Shown in pieces: positions 41,630 to 49,980 of a stretch of DNA of 50,083 bases; the stretch's first letter is position 1, and the number at the start of each line of letters is the position of its first letter. Both the position numbers and the translations under genes were made by a program. Under the pieces are notes generated by a model, which was given only the letters and a program-made list of their open reading frames with translations, had not been told where the DNA came from and did no database searches. The DNA is taken from contig BJGQ01000021.1 of assembly GCA_014190575.1 (NCBI GenBank), positions 1 to 50,083 on the forward strand, in the 5' to 3' direction. This stretch comes from Bacteroidota bacterium. Its GTDB lineage: Bacteria > Bacteroidota > Bacteroidia > Chitinophagales > UBA10324.

Positions 41630-41666
41630 GGGCGATAAAAGTAAATTTAGATTATCTATTAAACAA
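41630..41666 (-). promoter_or_regulatory. Candidate promoter TTG-N20-TACTTTTATCGCCC of the DUF2061 gene
   Basis: On the minus strand, TTG (41666-41664) precedes TACTTTTA (41643-41636) by 20 nt; TCGCCC and the ATG (41629) follow directly. The minus-33 part lies inside the palindrome at 41654-41672. Confidence 0.45.
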
Positions 41667-41672
41667 ATAGAT
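41654..41672. promoter_or_regulatory. Palindrome ATCTATT-N5-AATAGAT, candidate Rrf2 operator
   Basis: Perfect 7-nt arms with a 5-nt spacer sit over the minus-33 region of the DUF2061 promoter, directly downstream of the Rrf2 gene. Rrf2 proteins bind dyad sites as dimers, so this is a plausible target. Direct proof is lacking. Confidence 0.4.
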
Positions 41673-41716
41673 TAAACAGATTTTAATACTAAATTAGCTT
41701 AGTTTATAAAATTGAA

Positions 41717-42148
41717 TTAAATATTCACCTTGCCTTTTACAGCATCTGCCAAAGAAGTTCTGTCTAATATTCTGGCAGTTGATTCATGAACTTTTTTCAT
41801 CACTTTTCTAATTTCACATGTTTTTTCATCCTTGCATTCATCACATTTATGATATGCAGTTTTACTTAAGCAACTAACCTGGGCGAGAGGTCCATCGAGT
41901 AATCTAACTATTTGTCCAATTGATATTTTATCGGCAGATTTCCCTAAACTATATCCTCCTCCTGCTCCCATTTTACTATGAAGAATTCCTTGCTTTCGCA
42001 TTTCGAGAAGTATTATTTCTAAAAATTTTTTCGGAATATTTTCCTTCTCAGCTAATTCTGAAATCTGAATCGGCCCTTTCTTTTTCTTTTCTTCTTTAGC
42101 AAGAAAAATGATGGCTTGCAATCCGTACTTGGCTTTTTTTGAAAGCAT
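41717..42148 (-). CDS. Rrf2-family transcriptional regulator with four cysteines
   Basis: A 143-aa winged-helix regulator. The helix-turn-helix is at about 8-60 (KYGLQAIIFLA, ISELAEKENIPKKFLEIIL, GAGGGYSLGK). The sensor part has Cys93, Cys102, Cys105 and Cys111 (CLSKTAYHKCDECKDEKTC), four cysteines in CX8CX2CX5C arrangement, compared with three for IscR and NsrR. It likely senses iron-sulfur cluster status, redox or a thiol signal. It follows lipoamide dehydrogenase by 17 bp in a likely operon and precedes the DUF2061 gene. Related groups include CymR (no cysteine cluster), IscR and NsrR; the cysteine pattern favours a cluster-binding type. Confidence 0.9.
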   Translation of the reverse strand: MLSKKAKYGLQAIIFLAKEEKKKKGPIQISELAEKENIPKKFLEIILLEMRKQGILHSKMGAGGGYSLGKSADKISIGQIVRLLDGPLAQVSCLSKTAYHKCDECKDEKTCEIRKVMKKVHESTARILDRTSLADAVKGKVNI

Positions 42149-42165
42149 GGTTTATGAATTTAGGT

Positions 42166-43554
42166 TTAAAGATGAATGACTTCTCCGTAAGCAGCAGCAG
42201 TGGCTTCCATGATCGCCTCACTCATTGTGGGATGCGGATGAACTGCTTTAATTATTTCGTGACCGGTGGTTTCTAATTTTCGTGCAACAACAACCTCTGC
42301 AATCATCTCGGTAACATTTGCACCAATCAAGTGTGCACCTAACCACTCGCCGTACTTGGCATCATAAATAACTTTAACAAAACCTTCTTTCGCACCCGAT
42401 GCACTTGCTTTTCCTGATGCTGAGAAAGGAAATTTTCCAACTTTAATTTCATACCCTGCATCCTTCGCTGCTTTTTCTGTTAATCCAACAGAAGCAATTT
42501 CAGGTTGACAATAAGTGCAACCGGGTATGTTATTGTAATCAAGCGAATGAGGTTTTTTACCTGCAATATTTTCAACACAAATAATTCCTTCTGCTGATGC
42601 AACATGTGCCAATGCGGGACCTTTTACTATATCACCAATTGCAAAATATCCTTTTACATTTGTTTGATAAAAATCATCAACTAAAACTTTTCCTTTCTCG
42701 GTCTTAATTCCACACAATTCCAATCCTATGTTTTCAATGTTTGTTGAAATGCCAACGGCTGACAATACAATATCGCATTCGATAATTTCTATTCCTTTAG
42801 TAGATTTAATTGACACTTTACACCCTGTACCTGATGTATCAACCTTTTCAACAGACGCACCAGTCATGATATTGATGCCTTTCTTTTTATAAATCTTTTC
42901 TAATTCTTTTGAAACATCTTCATCTTCAACCGGAACTATGTTCGGAAGAAATTCAACAACGGTCACTTTTGTTCCGATGGAATTATAAAAATAAGCGAAC
43001 TCAATACCAATTGCACCAGCGCCAACTACCACCATTGATTTTGGCTGTGCAGGTAAATTCATTGCTTCGCGATAACCAATAATTTTTTTTCCATCCTGCT
43101 TAAAATTCGGAAGTTCTTTTGAACGGGCGCCAGTTGCGATAATAATATTCTTCGCTGTGTATTCTGTTTTCTTTCCGGTTGCATCAGTCACTTCAACTTT
43201 GTTTTCTGGTTTTGCAGTTCCTGTTCCCATGATGACTTCAATTTTATTTTTCTTCATCAGGAATTGTACTCCCTTACTCATTCCGGTAGCAACATCTCGA
43301 CTGCGTTTTACAATTGAATTAAAATCTGCTTTTGATTCTCCAACAGTAATTCCGTAATCAGATGCGTGTTGTAAGTATTCGAAAACCTGTGCACTTTTTA
43401 ATAATGCTTTTGTTGGTATACATCCCCAGTTGAGACAGATTCCTCCTAAATTTTCTTTTTCAATAATGGCTGTTTTTAATCCAAGTTGCGATGCTCTAAT
43501 AGCTGCTACATATCCTCCTGGGCCACTTCCAATTACAATTAAATCAAAGTTCAT
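42166..43554 (-). CDS. lpdA: Dihydrolipoyl dehydrogenase (E3)
   Basis: A 462-aa flavoprotein that re-oxidises dihydrolipoamide in pyruvate and 2-oxoglutarate dehydrogenase and glycine cleavage complexes. FAD-binding GSGPGG is at 9-14, the redox disulfide Cys40-LNWG-Cys45 (GGICLNWGCIPTK) follows, then an NAD-binding GAGAIGIE near 178, and the active-site His441-Pro-Thr with Glu446 (HPHPTMSE) at the end. The length fits E3. It is preceded by TAACTTTCG with an upstream TTG, and by the lolA terminator. E1 and E2 genes are not in the window. The Rrf2 gene follows 17 bp after its stop, so redox control of the operon is plausible. Confidence 0.97.
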   Translation of the reverse strand: MNFDLIVIGSGPGGYVAAIRASQLGLKTAIIEKENLGGICLNWGCIPTKALLKSAQVFEYLQHASDYGITVGESKADFNSIVKRSRDVATGMSKGVQFLMKKNKIEVIMGTGTAKPENKVEVTDATGKKTEYTAKNIIIATGARSKELPNFKQDGKKIIGYREAMNLPAQPKSMVVVGAGAIGIEFAYFYNSIGTKVTVVEFLPNIVPVEDEDVSKELEKIYKKKGINIMTGASVEKVDTSGTGCKVSIKSTKGIEIIECDIVLSAVGISTNIENIGLELCGIKTEKGKVLVDDFYQTNVKGYFAIGDIVKGPALAHVASAEGIICVENIAGKKPHSLDYNNIPGCTYCQPEIASVGLTEKAAKDAGYEIKVGKFPFSASGKASASGAKEGFVKVIYDAKYGEWLGAHLIGANVTEMIAEVVVARKLETTGHEIIKAVHPHPTMSEAIMEATAAAYGEVIHL

Positions 43555-43577
43555 TAGTTCTATGGATTTTTATCGGG

Positions 43578-43612
43578 CGAAAGTTAAACAGAAAAATATT
43601 TTTTTAATACAA
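43578..43612 (-). promoter_or_regulatory. Candidate promoter TTG-N23-TAACTTTCG of the lpdA-Rrf2 operon
   Basis: On the minus strand TTG (43612-43610) precedes TAACTTTCG (43586-43578) by 23 nt. The box lies 23 nt before the ATG at 43554, directly after the lolA terminator. One extra base separates TA from TTTCG relative to the usual box. Confidence 0.35.
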
Positions 43613-43615
43613 ATG

Positions 43616-43642
43616 AAAAAGGCTTGCATAAGCAAGCCTTTT
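43616..43642 (-). terminator. Intrinsic terminator of lolA
   Basis: A 7-bp GC-rich stem, GGCTTGC and GCAAGCC, with an ATAA loop, extended by A/T pairs (AAAA and TTTT). On the minus strand it is followed by TTTTT and lies 23 bp after the lolA stop. It separates the ftsK-lolA unit from lpdA. Confidence 0.85.
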
Positions 43643-43665
43643 GTTAATAAACTATTTTAAAAAAT

Positions 43666-44322
43666 TCATCTTAAATCAACTACCTCAACACCAGGATGGT
43701 CTTTAGTATTGAAAGTAAAATAAGTATCAATCAGCGCAGGGTTAGGAGTAAACTTTATTATTTCATAAGTATAATGGCTTCCGTTTTTATCAAAAACTTT
43801 AGCAGAAAAAATTGTCTTCTCAAATTTATCAATCATCAAACGAACTTTAAAGTATGGTTTTGCTTTATCGTTCGGTGTCATTTCAATTATTTGATAAATT
43901 TTCCCATTGATTGTTTGCTCTTCAATATATCCACAGAGAAAATTCTTTTCATAAATAGTAAATATCTGAGTAGGAGTTATAGCATCAGGATCTGGTTCAT
44001 AATTATTTACTTGTACTTCATTTACATCTTTTAAGAATGTCCAGATTTTAATATTGTCGCAAAAGATTTCCTGATTGGCTAATTCAAGTTTGTATTTATT
44101 TCCTTTTACATAAACAGTACCTGTCTGGATATCGGTTACTTTGTTATTACTACCTTCAGTTTTCATATTGAAAGTTGCTTTTACCGAGTTGTATGCTTTA
44201 TACTTGGCACTTACCCCATTAAGAATTGTCGCGGCTGTTTTTGTATCGGGAGATTGCGCGAAGGACTTTACAGATAAGATTAGCGAAGTGGCGACGAGTA
44301 GGAGAGTAGTTATTTTTTTCAT
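43666..44322 (-). CDS. lolA: LolA-family outer-membrane lipoprotein carrier
   Basis: A 218-aa periplasmic chaperone that carries lipoproteins to the outer membrane. The start at 44322 gives MKKITTLLLVATSLILSVKSFAQ, a clear signal peptide; the longer frame to 44349 would begin inside ftsK. The half-barrel body shows YKAYNSVKATFNMKTE near 42, GTVYVKGNKYKLEL near 66, DNIKIWTFLKDVNEVQVNNY near 89, and MIDKFEKTIFSAKVFDKNG near 160. It starts 13 bp after ftsK on the same strand, a pairing typical of Bacteroidota. A TAAATTCG box inside the end of ftsK may also drive it separately. Many lipoproteins in this window would be its cargo. Confidence 0.9.
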   Translation of the reverse strand: MKKITTLLLVATSLILSVKSFAQSPDTKTAATILNGVSAKYKAYNSVKATFNMKTEGSNNKVTDIQTGTVYVKGNKYKLELANQEIFCDNIKIWTFLKDVNEVQVNNYEPDPDAITPTQIFTIYEKNFLCGYIEEQTINGKIYQIIEMTPNDKAKPYFKVRLMIDKFEKTIFSAKVFDKNGSHYTYEIIKFTPNPALIDTYFTFNTKDHPGVEVVDLR

Positions 44323-44330
44323 TGTTGCGG

Positions 44331-44362
44331 CGAATTTATACTTTCTCACCTAGGTTATTCAA
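44331..44362 (-). promoter_or_regulatory. Candidate internal promoter TTG-N21-TAAATTCG of lolA
   Basis: On the minus strand TTG (44362-44360) and TAAATTCG (44338-44331) are 21 nt apart, overlapping the last codons and stop of ftsK. The box ends 8 nt before the lolA ATG (44322), supporting this start and allowing lolA expression apart from ftsK. Confidence 0.42.
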
Positions 44363-46954
44363 GAACTGTTCCAATGCGTAACTATCTTTTATTAAAACTT
44401 CGCGTGCCTTACTTCCCTGATTGGGGCCAACTACTCCGGCTTGTTCCAATTGATCCATTAATCTTCCTGCACGATTGTATCCTAATTTCATCCGTCGCTG
44501 AATCAAAGAAGTAGAACCTTGTTGGTGTTGAACAATTAATCGAGCAGCTTCTTCAAACATTTCATCTTTTTCATCCGGATCAAATGCATCATCACCTCCT
44601 TCACCTTCTTCATCGGCAACTTCAGGTAATAAATGCGCATCAGGATATCCATGTTGTTGTCCTATGAACTCAGTAACTTTTTCAACTTCGGGAGTATCAA
44701 TAAAAGCGCATTGCAAACGAATGACTTCACCATTAATTGAAATCAACATATCACCACGACCAATCAATTGGTCTGCTCCACCTGTATCAAGAATAGTTCG
44801 CGAATCGATTTTAGAAGAAACTTTAAATGCAATTCTAGCAGGGAAATTTGCTTTTATTGTCCCTGTGATAATATTCACTGAAGGTCGTTGAGTGGCAATG
44901 ATTAAGTGAATACCAATAGCGCGAGCCAACTGTGCTAAACGAGCAATTGGAGTTTCAATTTCTTTTCCTGCTGTCATTATTAAATCTGCAAACTCATCTA
45001 TCACTAACACTATGTAAGGTAGAAAACGGTGGCCTTTATTCGGATTCAACCTGCGTGAAATAAATTTTTCGTTGTATTCTTTTAAATTTCTGCAACCTGC
45101 TTCCTTCAATAAATTATATCGCTGATCCATTTCAATACAAAGTGCTTTCAGAGTATTGATTACTTTTTTGGTGTCAACAATAATCGGTTCTTCTTCGCCA
45201 GGAAGTTTTGCAAGGAAATGTTTTTCAATAATGCTGTATAAACTCAGCTCCACTTTTTTCGGATCAACCAAAACAAATTTTAATTGTGACGGATGCTTTT
45301 TATACAACAATGAAACAAGCAACGCATTAATACCAACTGATTTCCCCTGACCGGTTGCGCCTGCCATTAGCAAGTGTGGCATTTTTGATAAATCGGCAAT
45401 GAAAATTTCGTTGCTGATTGTTTTACCAAGAGCAATAGGTAAATCATAAGTTGTGTTCTGAAATTTTTCTGATGCGAGTAATGTGCGCATGCTCACTACT
45501 TCTTTATTGATGTTCGGTACTTCAATACCAATTGTTCCTTTACCCGGAATAGGTGCGATGATGCGAATGCCGAGTGCAGCTAAACTCAATGCTATATCGT
45601 CCTCAAGGTTTTTTATTTTACTGATGCGAACACCGGGAGCAGGAATAATTTCATACAAAGTAACAGTTGGCCCAACTGTCGCTTTTATTTTTTGAATTTC
45701 AATTCCATAATTCTGAAGTGTGCCAATGATTTGGTTTTTATTCCGTTCTAATTCTTCAGTATCTATTTTTATTTTTTCACTGCCGTAAACTTCCAGCAAA
45801 TCCAATTCAGGATATTTATAATTACTTAAATCAAGTGTTGGATCATACAATCCAAGTGGAGTGTTTTCAATTTCTTCTGCAACTTCTTCAACTGGAGTTT
45901 CAACAATATCCAGTTCTAAATCTTCATCATAATCGGGATTAAATGGTTCTTCTGTTTCAACTTCCTGATTTAATTCTAACTCCTGAGATGATACGATTGG
46001 ATCAGCAGTGAAAGTATTTGATAATGAAATTTCATTTGGCTGTTCTTCTTTCTTTTTGTTTGATGATTCGCTAAATGAAGGAGTGGCTTGCGTGGGAACA
46101 ATGGTAAATGCTTTTGATTTATCAACGGTTACAATGGAATGTTGTAATGTATTTTCATTTTCAATAACCACAGTTTGTTTTTCTTCTCTTCTGAAATTAA
46201 AATTGAAAACAGTAACCAGGTAACCAAGAATTGAAAATGAAAGTAAAGTTCCGGTTCCTATTTGTCCGAGATAACCGAGTAAAATATCGTTGATGTAAAT
46301 TCCGAATGCACCACCGTACGGAAAAGTTTTATTCTGAAAAATAAAAGCGAGTACGGGTGCAAGAATTATGGTGAGAGCAAAACAGTGCTTAAAAATTCTT
46401 ACCGTCGGTATAATTTTATTCTGAAGCAAACGATTCACCCCATAAGAAAAAATAAAAGGTATAGTGAGAAAAGCAGTTAAACCATATCCGTTCCATATAA
46501 AGAGATGAGAAATATATGCACCAAGTTTTCCCATATGATTGCCGGCTTTGATGGTTGCATCAAAAAATATTGCCCAACTGAATGGATAAATAGTGGAGCG
46601 GTCACCAGCACCGGTAAAAAGATATGAGACAAATGATACAGTTAGAAATACGGTGAACAACAAAGAGAATAGCCCACTAAGTTTTTTAAACCGCTCGCTG
46701 CGTATGAACTGAATGGCTTGTGAAAAAGCCGAAGGTGTTTTTTCTTTTTTATCTTTTGTTTTCTTTTCTGTTTCTGCTTTGGGCTTTTTATCCCGCACAA
46801 CTTTTTTCTTTTCTGTTTTTGCAACAGGTGCTTCTTCCTCCTCCTCAATAATTTCTTCTTCGCTCTGTTCTGCTATCTCCACAAATTGATCGTCTATATC
46901 AAGATCAATTTCTTCTTTCTTGGGTTTTAATCGATTGGTTGTTTTTTCAGCCAT
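44336..46954 (-). CDS. ftsK: DNA translocase FtsK
   Basis: An 872-aa division-septum ATPase that pumps DNA to clear and resolve chromosome termini. A long acidic/lysine-rich N-terminus (about 1-80) precedes four or five transmembrane helices (about 95-265). A Glu/Pro-rich linker spans about 270-390. The motor (about 400-740) has Walker A GATGQGKS near 531-538 and Walker B LVIDEFADLI near 648-657. The C-terminal winged-helix gamma domain (about 795-865; STSLIQRRMKLGYNRAGRLM) recognises KOPS-type DNA in other species. The size is in the usual range. A TACTTTTC sequence at 46984-46991 may be its promoter. It is followed by lolA. Confidence 0.97.
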   Translation of the reverse strand: MAEKTTNRLKPKKEEIDLDIDDQFVEIAEQSEEEIIEEEEEAPVAKTEKKKVVRDKKPKAETEKKTKDKKEKTPSAFSQAIQFIRSERFKKLSGLFSLLFTVFLTVSFVSYLFTGAGDRSTIYPFSWAIFFDATIKAGNHMGKLGAYISHLFIWNGYGLTAFLTIPFIFSYGVNRLLQNKIIPTVRIFKHCFALTIILAPVLAFIFQNKTFPYGGAFGIYINDILLGYLGQIGTGTLLSFSILGYLVTVFNFNFRREEKQTVVIENENTLQHSIVTVDKSKAFTIVPTQATPSFSESSNKKKEEQPNEISLSNTFTADPIVSSQELELNQEVETEEPFNPDYDEDLELDIVETPVEEVAEEIENTPLGLYDPTLDLSNYKYPELDLLEVYGSEKIKIDTEELERNKNQIIGTLQNYGIEIQKIKATVGPTVTLYEIIPAPGVRISKIKNLEDDIALSLAALGIRIIAPIPGKGTIGIEVPNINKEVVSMRTLLASEKFQNTTYDLPIALGKTISNEIFIADLSKMPHLLMAGATGQGKSVGINALLVSLLYKKHPSQLKFVLVDPKKVELSLYSIIEKHFLAKLPGEEEPIIVDTKKVINTLKALCIEMDQRYNLLKEAGCRNLKEYNEKFISRRLNPNKGHRFLPYIVLVIDEFADLIMTAGKEIETPIARLAQLARAIGIHLIIATQRPSVNIITGTIKANFPARIAFKVSSKIDSRTILDTGGADQLIGRGDMLISINGEVIRLQCAFIDTPEVEKVTEFIGQQHGYPDAHLLPEVADEEGEGGDDAFDPDEKDEMFEEAARLIVQHQQGSTSLIQRRMKLGYNRAGRLMDQLEQAGVVGPNQGSKAREVLIKDSYALEQFLNNLGEKV

Positions 46955-47096
46955 GATGGTAAATAGTTACTGTTATTAAGGTTGAAAAGTAAAACGATGA
47001 AGTGTGTTGTATGGTATGTGGTTTCAACAATGAAATAAGCGAGTGTCCATTGTATGAAATATTATTTGCGAGAGATAAAAAACTGAACTCTTCCGT

Positions 47097-47104
47097 TAAA
47101 TTTG
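47097..47104 (+). promoter_or_regulatory. Minus-7 box TAAATTTG of the small lipoprotein
   Basis: Exact TAnnTTTG match, ending 3 nt before GTG 47108. It overlaps the alternative TTG start at 47102, which makes the GTG the better start and suggests a leaderless transcript. Confidence 0.38.
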
Positions 47105-47107
47105 ATT

Positions 47108-47527
47108 GTGATTTATTCATCTCAAAAATCAGTTCGGAAATTTTTTCTGGTTGTTATTGTTTTTGCAATAGCAAACTGTATCAGTTGTAAAAAGAAAGAA
47201 ACAACTCCGCCTGTTTTTACTATTCCCGGTAGGTGGCGTGTGAGTTATTACTATAAAGGAAATGTTGACCGCACCAATGATTTTAGTGGATATTCATTTG
47301 TGTTTGATACTGACAGTTCGTTGACAGCATCTCATAGCAGCATTAATGAAAGTGGTACTTGGTCTTATAATTCTTCCACTCTTCAGTTTGTAATTTCTAT
47401 TGGAACTGTTCTACCACTTACTGAAATAAGTAAGAACTGGCTGCTGATATTAAAATCGGATGGCGAATTAATATTTGATGAAGACAGTACTGTGAATGAT
47501 GTAGAGTTACACTTTTTGAAAAACTGA
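47108..47527 (+). CDS. Small lipoprotein, paralogue of 18070-18492
   Basis: A 139-aa predicted lipoprotein. No ATG precedes the signal; GTG 47108 (or TTG 47102, inside a TAAATTTG box) is the likely start. The hydrophobic signal VRKFFLVVIVFAIA leads to ANCISC, with two possible lipobox cysteines, then KKK. The body repeats the blocks of the 18070 protein in order: WRVSYYYKGNVDRTNDF, YSFVFDTDSS, SGTWSYNSST, ISKNWLLI and a final ELHFLKN. The two are therefore dispersed paralogues about 29 kb apart. Function is unknown. Confidence 0.83.
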   Translation: MIYSSQKSVRKFFLVVIVFAIANCISCKKKETTPPVFTIPGRWRVSYYYKGNVDRTNDFSGYSFVFDTDSSLTASHSSINESGTWSYNSSTLQFVISIGTVLPLTEISKNWLLILKSDGELIFDEDSTVNDVELHFLKN

Positions 47528-47587
47528 ATTATTCAGATAAAATTGAATCTGCAAACCAAAATTGATTAATCAATTAAATTATAAAAT

Positions 47588-47623
47588 AAAAAAAGGCCGC
47601 CTCTGAAAAAGAAACAGCCTTTT
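47588..47623 (-). terminator. Minus-strand intrinsic terminator of the 47640-49781 gene
   Basis: Read on the minus strand, GGCTGTTTCT pairs with AGAGGCGGCC over 10 bp (using three G-U pairs) around a 5-nt loop, flanked by AAAA and a TTTTTTT run. The plus-strand version has three C-A mismatches, so the hairpin works only for the minus-strand transcript. It begins 17 bp after the stop codon at 47640. Confidence 0.8.
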
Positions 47624-47639
47624 CTATTTTTATCTATTC

Positions 47640-49781
47640 TTATTTAAGCTTAACAATTTTTGAATGCAAAGTATTTGTTCCATCGTTCAATTGTAAAACA
47701 TAAGTGCCTGATGAAAGTGACTGTACATTTAAAACTGAATTCGGGAATGTACCTTTCTGCTCCATCACTTTTTTTCCGGCGGCATCAAACAATTCAACAA
47801 ATAAATTTTTACTGCTTCCTGAATATTGAATATTTAACTCATTGTTTATAGGGTTCGGATAAATCGTCCAATCAGTATTTTCCTTTTGTAATTCATCAAT
47901 GCCAATATATATAACTTGGAAACCTGCAATGTCATCGCGGTTGCGGGGCCACATTTTCCAATTGCTGAATGAACGAACTAAAATACCATAGATGTAATTC
48001 AATGGTTGATTTAACGATAATGAATCAGCATTAAAACCGAAACCTATATCGTTTGATTGGTCATCGCAACGAAGACCGGAAGTGGTAGAAGAATTGGTGT
48101 AAATACTCCATTCGCCAAAATCACTTGAAGGAGCATCGGGATTTTGATTCACCACAAATACTGAATTGTAACCGATGAGCATGCCTTCATATTTTTCTGT
48201 GTAATTGTATTTTGCAGCAATCACGCTATCAATCGGCAATCCAAGTATTGGTTGAATAACCGGAACCTGACTTGTAACCGTATAGGTAATGCTGTCCAAG
48301 GTTGTAATGCCAAAATCTTCTATAACTTTTGCTTTGGTAATATTTATTCTATCACCTCTTTGCAATGAAATAACATTGCTTCCTTTCAATGCAATTCCGG
48401 TCCATGGTATCTGACCATCCTGTATGAAAACACTTCCTTCGTCATAAATACTGGTTGTACTTATTACAGTTCCCGGAACATTCATGTTTGTAATGGTTTG
48501 ATTGGCATATGGAGAACTGAAGTATCCGAGCGGATGAAAATTTAATTGTACTAAACTGGTAATGCCTGCATTTTTTATAAGGTAAAAACTATTTGTGCCA
48601 AGCGAATCGGGTGTGTTGGATTGATGCCCATCATTGTCAATTGCTTTAATCCAGAATTTTATATATGTGCTATCGGGACCCAATGCCGGAATAGTTGCCT
48701 GCCAGTTATTGCCGCTTGTATTGGTCATTGCAACTGAAGTGAAAACATTATTTGATAAACCGGATGCATAATAAAGTGTAGCAGATGAAACAGTACCGTC
48801 AAAATCAACAATGGATGCAGAAACAGTTTGTGCCTGTGAGGTGGAAGGAACCGGAATAGCAACCGGATTGATTGTAATAACCGGAGCCGAATAAGTAGTA
48901 GGTCCAATATCGGCCAAAGTTAAAGGAGCCAAAAAGTATTCGTAAGGGCCGGTGCCGGTTTTATATTCAACAATTACACCTCTGATAAAAGCCAGAACAG
49001 AATTAACAATAGGAGTATCAAATGGAGTTGGAGTTATGCTGCCTGCCGAAGTGCAAAAATTATCGGCTGTATCGTTTCTGAAATAACCACTCATATCGCG
49101 GATTTTCATTTTGTTTCCGAAATCGTCCTGTATGCTCCAGTTAATTCTGGTGCCCGAACTTGTAACTGTCACATCAACTACTCTCACATTATGAAGCTCA
49201 ACATATACACCTTCATATTTTTCGCCCGATGGAATCTGTATTGCCTGACCACCTTGACCGTCGCTCTTTTCAAACGAATCGATTTGCATAACAATGGGTG
49301 CAGGAATCGGATTGGAAAAACTTGTTACATCTGTTTGAATTGGTAAGAGGTATAATTGGGTGTTATTAGAATAGCCCTTGAAAATGCCTGTAACTTTTAC
49401 GGTATTTCCATAGACACAATTGTCATAATAGTCGGCATCATCACTTAATTGTTGCAAATCAGCAGGAGCCGAGCCTAACCCAATGGCACCGGGTTCAATT
49501 AAAATATGTAATGCGCTCCATGCACCTGTGGCATTTACCTGCGACAGAAAAGTTCCGTTGCGGTGTTGGTTTGGACTAAGCCCATAGTAACACGGATCGA
49601 AGGTTACAACCCCTTCAACCTGCACCGTATCGCCAACATATTGCAATGCAGAGTCGAGCCCGTTTGCCAGGTTCTGATCATCAACATACTGTAAATCATG
49701 AATGCTTATGAGCGGGTAGGTTTGTGCAAATGCCATTGCAGGTAAAATGAGCAGCGCGGCAACAATTAATTTTTTTATCAT
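47640..49781 (-). CDS. Large T9SS-secreted protein with OB-fold-like regions
   Basis: A 713-aa secreted protein. The start at 49781 gives MIKKLIVAALLILPAMAFAQ, a clean signal peptide; a longer frame to 49826 lacks one. The N-terminal 280 residues show strand patterns like OB-fold domains of secreted Bacteroidota proteins (DTVQVEGVVTFDPC, NTVKVTGIFKGYSN, YEGVYVELHNVRVVDVTV), then an Ig/CBM-like region (about 315-410; SIVDFDGTVSSATLYY, STYIKFWIKAIDND) and a second OB-like part (about 430-620). The last 75 residues (TIYPNPINNELNIQY ... LSSGTYVLQLND) are a type A T9SS domain. No nuclease core was recognised. Confidence 0.87.
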   Translation of the reverse strand: MIKKLIVAALLILPAMAFAQTYPLISIHDLQYVDDQNLANGLDSALQYVGDTVQVEGVVTFDPCYYGLSPNQHRNGTFLSQVNATGAWSALHILIEPGAIGLGSAPADLQQLSDDADYYDNCVYGNTVKVTGIFKGYSNNTQLYLLPIQTDVTSFSNPIPAPIVMQIDSFEKSDGQGGQAIQIPSGEKYEGVYVELHNVRVVDVTVTSSGTRINWSIQDDFGNKMKIRDMSGYFRNDTADNFCTSAGSITPTPFDTPIVNSVLAFIRGVIVEYKTGTGPYEYFLAPLTLADIGPTTYSAPVITINPVAIPVPSTSQAQTVSASIVDFDGTVSSATLYYASGLSNNVFTSVAMTNTSGNNWQATIPALGPDSTYIKFWIKAIDNDGHQSNTPDSLGTNSFYLIKNAGITSLVQLNFHPLGYFSSPYANQTITNMNVPGTVISTTSIYDEGSVFIQDGQIPWTGIALKGSNVISLQRGDRINITKAKVIEDFGITTLDSITYTVTSQVPVIQPILGLPIDSVIAAKYNYTEKYEGMLIGYNSVFVVNQNPDAPSSDFGEWSIYTNSSTTSGLRCDDQSNDIGFGFNADSLSLNQPLNYIYGILVRSFSNWKMWPRNRDDIAGFQVIYIGIDELQKENTDWTIYPNPINNELNIQYSGSSKNLFVELFDAAGKKVMEQKGTFPNSVLNVQSLSSGTYVLQLNDGTNTLHSKIVKLK

Positions 49782-49980
49782 TTTAATTTGTGTTTTACTT
49801 TTTTTATTCGGGTTGCAAGTATCCATATTTCCGTTGAGAAATTATACTGTTTGAAATTAAATAATTGTGATTGATAAATGGAAGTGATTTTTTGTTCAGC
49901 AACATGCAGTTGAACCAAACAAGGCAGGGGCTTATTCGGAAGACCTTTTTTGCGACAAAAAATGAAATGTAATTTGTCAA

